64,000 bases of DNA from Nymphaea colorata (Eukaryota; Streptophyta; Magnoliopsida; Nymphaeales; Nymphaeaceae), in NCBI RefSeq assembly GCF_008831285.2, contig NC_045145.1, positions 23,560,802-23,624,801 on the forward strand. The letters run 5' to 3'. The position numbers were made by a program, and so were the translations under genes. A model generated the notes under the pieces. It ran no database searches. It was not told where the DNA came from and saw nothing but the letters and a program-made list of their open reading frames with translations. Shown here one piece after another: positions 24,566 through 34,288 of the stretch; position 1 is the stretch's first letter, and every line of letters begins with the position of its first letter.

Positions 24566-25342
24566 TTGGCAATTTTAAGCAGCAGGCTTAGATTGTACAC
24601 GAGCCATCTTTCACCATTACCGTCCACCACCTGTGTTTTCCTTCTAGCTGTCAGTGAAAGAATCTTTCAATGAAAGACTTGGAGATGCTTGTTTTTTTTC
24701 CCTGGTGGTGGATGGAATGAAAAAATAGCAGCTCCTTCCCTACATCATCAGATCCCTACTAATTACCATCTCAAAAGAAAAAAACTAGGAAGAAGTTCCA
24801 GACTGCCAGTCATTCCCCCACTGTATTCACTTCTTCTCTATTTATGCAAATCTTGAGATTCGAAACCAGTGATTTTGTAAAGCTTTCAGAGATTTATTAA
24901 AGTGGATAGTGGTTCAACATGCTAGTTCTTCGCTCTTATTACTCTTTGATTTTCTACTTCTTCTTTGAAGTTCTGCTTTCCATTTCAATTGTATTGATAA
25001 AACCACAGGTTGCTTCCACCTTTAATTTGTCCTCTTCTTTTCCTGTTTGTGAATCTTTATTTTTGTTCCAAATGGTTAATGATGATTCGATGCCAGGGGT
25101 GATGCTGGTTGCAACAGTTGGCTTTCATTGACCAAGAAAAAGATTAATTCAACTAGTTGCAATTTCGTAGTTACATTAGCAATTTGTCTTAAGATCACTG
25201 TAGTTGGTACTTTTGCTACCGTTTTGTAGTTCCCTCGAATGAAGATGACAACTTACTGAAGCTATGTTTCATAAATTATGAGAAAATTAACCTAAGAAAG
25301 AAGTCAACCCTTAGCAAGAGTTTTACAGTTGTTTGTGTTTAT

Positions 25343-25980
25343 TAATGTTGCCACAATATTTGAGAGTCAGTAGAGCTTTTGGAATTTCCTTTTCCTTACT
25401 TCGTTAATGCTAACATCAACTTAAAATAAAGCACTTCCTTCTTGACAAATCAATAGTTGGAAGGAAATAAAAAATTGAAGTATGCAGATGGATTTATCAA
25501 CCATGGCCGCAAAGCCACTCCGCATATAGGCACACTAGACGTTAAACAAATCCACGTCCTAAAGATTACCTTAAAAAACTTGGTTTTAACTTCTTTGCCT
25601 CTTCTTGTGGCTTTCATCACAATTCACAATAGCAAGCAAAATTTGACAAAATTCCAGTTGCAAGCTTTGGAATTTTGTCAAATTTTTCTTCCTATTGTGA
25701 ATTATGATGAAAGCCACAAGAAGAGGGCATAGAAGTTAAAACCATGGTTTTTAAGGATAATCTTTAGTTACGTGCATTTGTTTAACGTTCCTAATGTGCC
25801 TATACACGAAGTGAATTTGCGGCCATGGTTGACAAATCTATCCACATACTTCAATTTTTCATTTCATTCCAACTATTGATTTGACAAAAAGTGCTCTATT
25901 TCAAGTTGATGTTAGCAACAACAAAGTAAGGAAAAGAAAACCCCAAAAGCTCACTAATTCTTCATATGTTGTGGCAACAC
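25343..25980. repeat. Inverted repeat P2 (copy B)
   Basis: The same palindrome in the second duplication unit, centred on GTTGCAAGCTT at 25,657-25,667. The right flanking direct repeat seen in copy A is lost here by a small deletion next to CACTAAGCTGG. The frame at 25,457-25,732 spans the palindrome centre and is an artefact. Confidence 0.8.
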
Positions 25981-26109
25981 TAAGCTGGTTGTGTTTTACA
26001 ATTGTTAATCTAAAGCAACAGATGAAATGACACAAACGCCCAACATAATTAGAAATCAAATAGGAAAAATGATGGGGAATTTGGCAACTTGGGAGTCCAA
26101 TGATTGTGT

Positions 26110-28690
26110 TTGTCATTGTGTTTTAAAATGTTAATCTAAAACATCATATGAAACAATAAAATCACCTGAAGGTGGAAATCGAACAAAGAAATGAGAGCAA
26201 ATTTTGCAACTTGTTTCCAGCAATGACTGGACTTCTCATGAACAAGAAATAACTAAGCTGCTTCAGTGTGTTTTGCAATGTTAATCTAAAACATCAGATA
26301 AAAGAATGCAGTCGTCCCACTTAAAGTAAAAATCGAATAGTTTAAGAAGGTTATTTAATTGTAAAGGAACAAGGCTGAAGCTAGACTCAGCTTAGCTGTA
26401 TGATCTCTCATCAGCAGTTCTAGGTAGTCTGCAGCTGGTGTTGATATCTGCCATTAAGCTTACCTTGGTCTTCAAGCCCATGCTTCCTGCGCCAGTTTTT
26501 AGCAAAGAATAAAATACATTTATTTAGCTGAACAATTTTCAAATGGACCAACTAAAATGTGGATAGATGTCGATATAGTAAACTTGTAGTTGGTGGGTAA
26601 TCAAGTTTCACATGTCGTGACACTAAAATGCTTCATTTTACGTGGAATTAATTTCCCTTATACTTCAGTTACCTCGCTAATGAGACATTTCACTTAAAGT
26701 GATTGATTTCTCATACCCACTTCATGAATTCTTTAATTCTTAAAAAAAAAAAAGAAATTATTTTCAGTCACTTATAAAGTAAATTTCCCAATTTTACAAG
26801 CAAATTCAATATAGAAATTCATTTTCGAAAAAAATAACATTCTGACATTGGACCAACCTATTTCAAACACCCCCAACCCAACTGATTAATTATTACTCAA
26901 TTGTTTGAAATAATGAATCAATCTTCAATAACACAACAATCAAACGAAAGCGTATGCCAAGAAAATTAGCAATTTATATTATTTTGTATGGCTCACCATC
27001 GCTTTCTTTTGAGTACATATTCTTTGTCGATTTTAAATAGCCAGCATTCTGTCATGGATTTTACTGTTATAGAACAAAAACGATTGAATGGAATAATGAA
27101 CTGTTCATGTACTTCCTTTCTACCTCCCTATATCTCTATCTATGTAGTTGCAGGCTGCTTCTTGATTAAGTACAAAGACGACAAAGGAAAGCAGTGGACG
27201 GACTAAGAAGATAGTTGAAAGGCAAGAAAAAAAAAAAAAAAAACCTCCCACACTTTGGACAGATTTAAGAAGAAAAGAATACCGGATGGGAAGTCTATAA
27301 TTAAAAAGATTGTCTCTCTGATATGGCTTTCTATGTCTATCTGGCTGTGGGATGTCCACTTTTGAAACTCCTCAATTCTGAAATATCCGGAGGCAGAGGG
27401 GAAGTACATGAACAGTTCATTATTCCATTTATTAGTTTCTATTCTGCAACCACGAGCTCCTTGACAGAATGCTGGCTACAAAGAATCAACAGAGATACTC
27501 AACCGCAGAAGAAAGTAATGGTGATCAGCCATACAAAATAATAAAATTTGCTAGTTCTCTTGGTGCTTTGGTTTGATTGTTGTTTTATTGAATATTTCTT
27601 TCATTCTTTCATGCAATCGCCCATTTTCTTCATTCTATCTTGAGGAGCCTACCCTTACAAGCCAGGTAAAAACCGGCCCAGCAAATTCTTTGTAGAACTG
27701 AATAGTTCCGGCATTGCCTTCCATCACTGAATCCAGGATCGAATATGGATCAATCATCCTTGGAGCTCCACTTTAACAGATCCAGATTCAAGCTGGTATA
27801 ATACCACCTCTTCTTTATTTATTTGTCGGAATATTTTTTTTTACTCTATGGACTTTGATTTTTAGATTCGGAAATTTACTTTATGAGTAATTGAACAAAT
27901 CCTTTTTTTAGAATTAAAGAACATGAAGTGGGTTTGAGAAGTAAATCACTTTAATGGATCATTAGTGAGATAAGTGAAGCATGGGGGAAATTAATTCCAT
28001 GTAAAATGAAGCCACTTTAGTCTTATGGACATGTTAAACTTGCTGGCTCACCAAGCATAAGTTTACTATAGTGACAATAGCCACAATTAAGTTGTCCCCT
28101 TTGCAACCTCAGCTGGTCCTAGTATCCAATCTGGATCACTAAAAGTGCAGCTCCAACTTGTTCTTCTAAAAAAACTGGCACATGAAGCATGTGCATGCAA
28201 ACCGAGATATGCTTATTGGCACAAGGGGAGTTGATTCTCATGTAGCTCCAACCAATGACCAGCCACTCATGAGAGATCATAAAGCTAAGCTGAGTGCTGC
28301 TCCAGCTTGATTCTTTTACAATTAAATAACCTTCTTCTATGAGCATTGTTGCCAATTTCACTCTCATTTCTGTCCTACTCAATTTCTGCCTTGAGTTGGG
28401 CAACTGTATTATTTTATCTATTGTTCTAGATTAACATTGTAAAACATAATGGCAGCAGCTTAATTATTTCTTGTTCATGGGAAGTCTAATCATCCCTGGA
28501 CTAACAAGTTGCCAAATTAGCTTTCATTTCCTTATTTGATTTCCACCTTCAGTTGGACGATTGTATCATTTCATATGATGCTCTATATTCACAGTGTAAA
28601 ATACAATGTCAGCATCTTATTTCTTATTCATGTCAAGCCCAGTCTTGACAAGCAAGTTGCGGAATCCACTCTCATTTAACACCTCCTCTT
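26110..28690. repeat. Inverted repeat P3 with tandem repeats inside its arms
   Basis: Inner arms end at 27,127 and 27,389 (261-bp spacer). The arms extend out to about 26,110 and 28,690 with several indels. Matching landmarks are TTTTGTATGGCT..CACCAT..CTTTC, CCAGCATTCTGTCA, GGAATAATGAACTGTTCATG, and TTTTACGTGGAATTAATTTCC. The outer left arm has at least three direct copies of a 125-150 bp unit beginning GTGTTTT..AATGTTAATCTAAA (about 25,991; 26,116; 26,268), and the outer right arm has two inverted copies (28,400-28,640). A poly-A run (27,224-27,243) and frames at 26,988-27,206 and 27,323-27,541 lie near the centre. These frames are not recognised. Confidence 0.75.
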
Positions 28691-28710
28691 CTCTTTTGGT
28701 TGAGTCCTTA

Positions 28711-29445
28711 CATGATGATGGAATTCTCCGAATTGCACCACTGGATCATCTAAAAAAGATGATGATGAAGAGGATCATGAAGAAAATGAAGCCCTAGATC
28801 TCTCTGTTCAATGGCTATGATGCAAAGACCCATCACCTCGAAGGTTCACCACCAGATTCTCCATATTTCTGCCACATTAATCTTGCTGGAGTCGTGGGAA
28901 AACCCTAACCCTAGACATCATGTAGTTCAGAATTCGATTGAGGAGCCTTCAAGCGGTCGGTGTGTAGGCGACCACCTGGGTCTCTCCGATCATTTGTTGA
29001 GTGCTCAATTTGATGGTGTGACATATCCTTCCTCTGGAAGTCGTTTTCTCCATCACAAATCCCAAAAAAGGCACTGAAACAGCTCCCCTTGTAAGAAACC
29101 ACTTGAAGTCTCCTCAGTTGAATTCTAAACCGCAGGAAGTCTAGGGTTAGGTTTGCCCAAGATCATGTCAGTAATATGGAGAATCTGGTTCCCCCACCTT
29201 CAAGGGGGCAAGTCATTGCATCGTAGATATTAAATATGAGCAGTGGTGGAGATAGAATTTTTTGGTTAAGAGGCTTTGACACGAAGCTAATGCAGGTATT
29301 GTGTGGGCAGTGGCCCACACCAGCACTATGTGGGTCTGCTACTGAACTCTGAGGTGGACATAGAGATCTAGGGCTTCATCACTTCATCATCATTTAAAAA
29401 ATGGTGGAGGAGATGTGTCTGGAGAATTCCATCATCACCTACAGT
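28711..29445. repeat. Inverted repeat P4, arms about 0.25-0.35 kb
   Basis: Left arm about 28,711-28,960 and right arm about 29,098-29,445 are reverse complements with indels: GATGATGGAATTCTCC at one end against GGAGAATTCCATCATC at the other, CCCTAGATCTCT against AGAGATCTAGGG, and CCAGATTCTCCATAT against ATATGGAGAATCTGG. It lies directly beside P3. The frame at 28,811-29,077 crosses the palindrome centre and is not conserved in the mirror arm. Confidence 0.75.
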
Positions 29446-29452
29446 ATCAACC

Positions 29453-29455
<3 letters not shown>

Positions 29456-29508
<53 letters not shown>
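29456..29508. repeat. (CA)n-(GA)n microsatellite
   Basis: CACACACACACACA followed by about 20 GA units, directly beside the right end of P4. Confidence 0.95.
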
Positions 29509-29511
<3 letters not shown>

Positions 29512-29574
29512 AAGAATTTATGAAAACATAAAAGCTCACAAAATTGGCATAATAATGTAATTTATGGTGATAGG

Positions 29575-30260
29575 AAGAAACAATGGGGGAGGTCTCGTCG
29601 ATATGGCTTGGAGACCTTTATCACTTCTAAGTGAATAACCATTTTTTTATTTTATCAATATACATCCATATATACTTTGCTTTGTTATCATTTTCTATCT
29701 AATTAGAACAAATTAAAAACCATTGTGTATTACCCTGAGTGGTGGTAGCATACTGAGCAGCACAGTGGTCTGGCTCCTCTAAGGATTCAGTTTCCAGTCT
29801 TGGAATGGTCAATGTCACGTCCCAGTGCCCTCTATCTCTAGACCGTAAAAGGTCCCAAAGCATGCTCCCTGAAAACCCAAGGGGGGACAAGGGGGGAGGG
29901 GACTATGGCCTCTCTTAGGAGTAGTGGAATTAACTAACCACCCTTAAAAAAAAAAGACCATTGTGAAATAATGGAATAGTAAAAACATGAAATTTTCAAG
30001 ACCTATATACCAGCTTTTGTTACTTTGGAGTTGAACCACGGGTCACAAATTTCAAAAGGAACAAGGCATAGTGAATGAGATAAGAGGAAGTCATTAACCA
30101 CCAAGATGGCCTTCATAAAGGGCTCTGCAGGATGCCTTTTGCCTTCACCCAACAAACTATAACTAAACATGAAAATAATCAAAAAATCGACATGTATGGA
30201 CTAAAAACAAAAGCAATATTGCTACCGTCACCACTGTTCCCTCACTTTCAAGCATAATTA
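29575..30260. repeat. Family R, diverged partial copy E
   Basis: Matches about 9,215-10,165 in patches: CACTTCTAAGTGAATAACCAT, ATACATCCATA..CTTTGTT, TAAAAACATGAAATTTTC..GACCTATA and, near the right end, AAAGCAATATTGCTACC. It has an unrelated insertion between 29,720 and 29,940. This is the most diverged R copy in the window. Confidence 0.5.
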
Positions 30261-32265
30261 ATTTATCCGCAAGAAGTTTCTAGACAACATGACATTCCTC
30301 CATATACTACACATCTACTAACTAGTTGAATCCCAAAGTGCGTTGAAGCTTCTCGAAAATTGATAGCCACTCATCCAGAACAAGGAAGAGAGACCATTTG
30401 ACTCTTGGAATGGCCTCACTTCTTCACCTCTTTGTACCAGGATCATGTGGCATTGATCATTCGATTCTCCCCACTAGTTCATTTTTTGTGTCCAACATTA
30501 AACACAGTTGAATAAATTTAAAAGCAATGGTCGTATAATCTGTTCTGCTTTCTTCCTAACACTCGTATCTGTTTCCATTAAAAGAAACATGTGTCTGAGG
30601 CTGATTTCTACGTAATAGTACCGCTGCGTGGAGGTCATTGGAGGGTCTTATTTTTGCAAATCTGATCTAGAAATTTAAAAATTAAGAATAAATGGTGGCC
30701 ATATAATGTGGCAAACCTTACTCCCTTGGCTTATCTGCTGCGTGAGGCTCCATTTCACATGGAGCCATCTTGGGCTGAAGTGGGCAGGCGCCGACGCCAG
30801 CCCCATGCTGCCTCCACTACTGGCGTGGACAGACGTCTTATTGCTCCTTCCATCTTTACCTTAATGTTAAGAAGAAGGTTCATGACATTATATATACTGT
30901 CTGACTTAGAACCATGCTAGGCTGATCGGACAGTCTGATTAACCAAGTAATAACTGCGTGTACTCGTTTTACTTTTGAAAAAATTGCGAAAGGCAAAGCA
31001 ATTTTCACTGGTATAATAATAATTAATTTAAATTTAACTCCCTTCAGTGTTTCATATTGTTTTATGAGCATGGCAAAGGAAAAAAAACACGAATCGACCA
31101 TTTGCGTTATGAAAGAAATGTTTTTACTACTAATTTATTTTAACTTGACTGTAATGGAGCCTTGAGAAATGACAGTGGCTACACAATTAATTAATTTCGA
31201 TAAGGGAACGTTTGATGGGCATGAAATATCCTAGAGCACTGGAAATAAAACTTTAAATTTTAAATTTTTTTTCTACTCATCAAACTTGAGATGAAAAAAC
31301 TTGTTTAGGCTGATTTCTCGAAACTTTTTTCCCCGCATTCACCATGTTTTTAATCAGGGGCGGGTTAAATGGAGGTTGGGTTTTATGAGTTGGATTTGAA
31401 TAGGACTGACCTGAACTCACATTCAAAAAAAAAAAAATTCCAATTTTTACACTATATATTTTTTTTTCATAGGCGGCCCCTCCTCCCTCCGCTCATGTTT
31501 CTAATGCTTCCTTTTCAAAAGTAAAACAGACGGCCTGCATGCTTTTGATTAAAGGTGGGCATCAAACAATTAATATGGAGGCTTGTCGTCGGTCGTCGAT
31601 CTATTTGTCAAACGATAATATCGAGGCTTGTCATTGATCTATTTGTCAAGCAAGCCAACATGCTTGAACTTTGTGTAAATTATGGCTATATAAGTTGGTC
31701 TCTGTCACATAATTTCTTTTTTTTTCAAGACAATGAAATTCGATAACCGATGACATTCCTCGTCAAACGTAGCAAACTTTTAGTTGTTGACATTATTTCT
31801 CTTTTCTTTTTGCTAAAATAGCTGAACATGCTTAAATGGGGATAGCATTCTCTTTCATGGGATTTCAGCCCCCTTTCTGGCCAGTGAGCTGCTGTTGTTT
31901 TTTCTTTTGCTCACAAATTCCATAATATAAATAAAAAAGATCAACTTTAAACATGAAAACTTGAACGTTACGAATATCTAAAAATCATTCTTCATAGTTT
32001 TTTTCATATAATAATCCATATTTATACATTGAAAATGATATTTTTGTTTTCAATTACTATTATACTTTAGGGATGTTTTTCAATTCGTTATTAACAATTT
32101 TTGGTCGACTACAAAATTGTAAAGGATACCATCGAATCGAAGGACTCCCATACTTGGATCGGGTACGCATATACCAGACTTGTTTCGGAAAGTGACCGGA
32201 GCCAAGTGGGGCCATGGACTTTAGAGGACTTCCCTCTTTTCAATTACTAATAAAAGTTTAGATGC
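30261..32265. other. Anonymous AT-rich sequence, no gene recognised
   Basis: Contains short frames only (30,708-30,920 plus; 30,880-31,101 minus; 31,555-31,746 plus), none with a recognisable domain. Long T or A runs occur at 31,425-31,470 and 31,717. No transposon termini recognised. Confidence 0.5.
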
Positions 32266-32409
32266 TTGTTCCCAGTTGTCCTTCTGTCTTCTTCTTCTCA
32301 TACATTCAACAGCTTCGCTCCGTGGCCAGGATCACCCACGCCTTCCTTCCAAGTTGCCCTGGTTCCCGTTGGCAAGTTCACTTCTTCAGCCCAGGTAAGC
32401 AAAATGGTG

Positions 32410-32549
32410 TCTCACGCCAACGCCAAGCCTGATGGGAGGCTTGTTCGTTTCCGTGTATCTGTTTACTGTGCTTTCCTATATCCTTTCCTTACTGCACTTT
32501 TGTGGTTTTTCTTATGTATTTGCCGCTGGAGTGTGGATATGGGGTATGT
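32410..32549 (+). CDS. Possible 5' coding exon of an unrecognised small membrane protein
   Basis: An ATG inside a longer open frame (32,266-32,667) starts MVSHANAKPDGRLVRFRV, followed by a hydrophobic segment (YCAFLYPFLTALLWFFLC) and RWSVDMG, where GG/GTATGT looks like a splice donor. Downstream is a (CT)n run typical of introns. A candidate acceptor, TTGTTGCAG/GAAGCTTC, lies near 33,445 and would give a short second exon (about 33,446-33,497) ending in TAG with the phase kept. No homologue is recognised, so this is a tentative gene model. The rest of the long open frame, the leucine/serine run from CTCTCT repeats, is surely not coding. Confidence 0.2.
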
Positions 32550-32569
32550 AATTTTTTTCTGTTGGACTT

Positions 32570-32573
<4 letters not shown>

Positions 32574-32612
<39 letters not shown>

Positions 32613-32635
32613 TCCTTCTCTCTCTCTTTCTCTAT
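32574..32635. repeat. (CT)n microsatellite
   Basis: A run of CT with a few interruptions (TCCCTCTCC, CTTTCT). It accounts for the serine/leucine and arginine/glutamate stretches in overlapping frames on both strands. Confidence 0.95.
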
Positions 32636-32669
32636 CTGTTTGTGCGTTGAGCATCACCTTATTTTGACA

Positions 32670-33529
32670 CAAGACTAAGTTTGTGATCCATTATTACAAC
32701 ACTTTACGTGGTTGCATAATTTCGCCTAAATATCCACAAAGGTTTCTTTGCTTCTTTGTTGATTACGTATTTTCTGCAAAGCTATTTTCCTTTGACTTAT
32801 GCCTGTGTTACTGAGTGGTTTGGTTTCCCCTCAATACAAATACGATATTTTTGTGTTATATTGTGATCACCTCATAAATTTTCAGAAACCTTGCATATGT
32901 GCCTAGTTTATTATAACCATAATTTGGTGCATTGCATTGTTCTCAACATGATGCTTTCATAAACAACACATTGTCTATTCTATGTACCCCTTTTCTTATA
33001 CCAACATATTTACATCATTATTTGTATACATCATACATATTTTTTATAAACATAAGCTCAACAAAATGTACATGGACTACATGCTAATCTATGACTGAAT
33101 ATCCCCATACCTATTAAATTTGAGATGAGTCCAATTCCAACAACTTGTAGAACTCCAATACCAGTCCTTTGTTTTGCTAGAATCGATTCAAATCTTCTCC
33201 ATTCCTTCCAATTGATAACTATATATTTTAATGGATTATACTTTTTCCATCCACATAAATGTCAAGCTACAGAGCCTTGATATCAAACAACTGTGCCTCC
33301 AACTGCATCTTGGTTAACACTGTCATCTAAGGTTGAGATGATAAAAGAATTACAACCAGTCTATACCAAGCTTTGGACTTGACCCAGAATTAATATAGTA
33401 GAATAGTGGTGTATTTCTATCCTTTTCCAAATTCTTGTTGCAGGAAGCTTCTCCCTAGGGTTGCAGCAAATGGAAAGCCAAAATGTTGCCAAATAGTGTT
33501 AAACAAGGCCATACAAAAGCAATAACTCT
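32670..33529. other. Anonymous AT-rich sequence
   Basis: No open frame over 60 codons and no repeat partner seen. It may be intron if the tentative gene model at 32,410 is right. Confidence 0.4.
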
Positions 33530-33700
33530 TAGGGCCCGTTTGATTGCCCAGAAAAAATCGGAGGAGCGGTTGAAATACGTACTGGTGGGTGAAATTTCAC
33601 CCACAATTTCACCCACCCGACACAAAAACCATCAAACGGGGTGAAATTTCACCACGTTTACTATAAAGTGAGCGGGTGAAATTTCACCCGCCTCGACATT
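33530..33700. repeat. Cluster of perfect palindromes with a hAT/MITE-like start
   Basis: Begins TAGGGCCCGTTTGATTGCCC, a terminus common in plant hAT-type MITEs. It contains GGGTGAAATTTCACCC (33,587-33,602), GGTGAAATTTCACC (33,640-33,653) and GCGGGTGAAATTTCACCCGC (33,672-33,691), all perfect palindromes. An inverted CATCAAACGGGG at 33,629-33,640 mirrors CCCGTTTGAT at the start. The right end of the element is not clear. Confidence 0.5.
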
Positions 33701-34288
33701 TTCCTTTCGAAGACCTTCTGTTCATTTCACCTGTGTGTCTTCCTCCGCAGTCGACGAGCTCCCTCACATTGGAGAATAGCTGCCTGCTCACCATCGCCGC
33801 TCTGACTGTCGCTGCTCTCACAGTCGCCGCTCAACCCTCGCCACTCCCCTTGGGTTCCGTCTGCTTCCCCTCCTTCATCGCTGCCGGCCATCTCTCCCTT
33901 CTCTTATCCTCCTTCCTTCTGGACCACCACTTTGGATGTCCTGTTGCAATTAGCGCCACCTACTTCCAGTGCAACCCTCTCTTGCGATCGGTGCTTCTCG
34001 GGTGGCCTCTCCCGCGATCAGATATTTTCCCATCATCCTGCTCAAAGGTAAAAAAACACATGCGCACGCTCGTGAAATTTTTCTCTTTTTACTCATGAGA
34101 TGTCAGATATGTAAATTTGTGTGTCCTCTTTTTTTTTGTAGATTGTGAAGGAAAAATAAAATTGGTAATGTGTGTAATGACAGTGACCAGTAGCAGAGCT
34201 ACATATAGGCTGGCATGGGAAATTGCCTACACTAGCAACAAAATTTTATTTGCTTTTACATATTTTTACATAGATTTCTTATAATTAT
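33701..34288. other. Anonymous sequence with a C/T-rich open frame
   Basis: The plus frame to 34,098 is rich in leucine, serine and proline because of base composition (for example LTIAALTVAALTVAA from a short internal duplication). It begins inside the palindrome cluster and matches no family known to me. I see no gene here with support. Confidence 0.4.

Larger units (their letters stand above)
14644..26110. repeat. Copy B of the tandem segmental duplication
   Basis: It is collinear with copy A, with the same nested transposon remnants in the same order, so those insertions predate the duplication. Differences by eye are several percent plus many small indels, which makes the duplication old. 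Private changes are a palindromic R-family block at 16,106-17,610 where copy A carries a hAT-type element, and loss of the outer 330 bp of the left arm of the big palindrome (junction near 19,470-19,482). The similarity stops at about 26,110, where a different inverted-repeat element begins. Confidence 0.85.

Noticed and set aside
25457-25732. 91-codon plus frame as a gene
   Set aside because: It runs through the centre of palindrome P2 copy B and is not open in copy A.
33676-34098. 140-codon plus frame as a gene
   Set aside because: It starts inside a palindrome cluster, is composition-driven, includes a local 15-bp duplication and has no recognisable domain.
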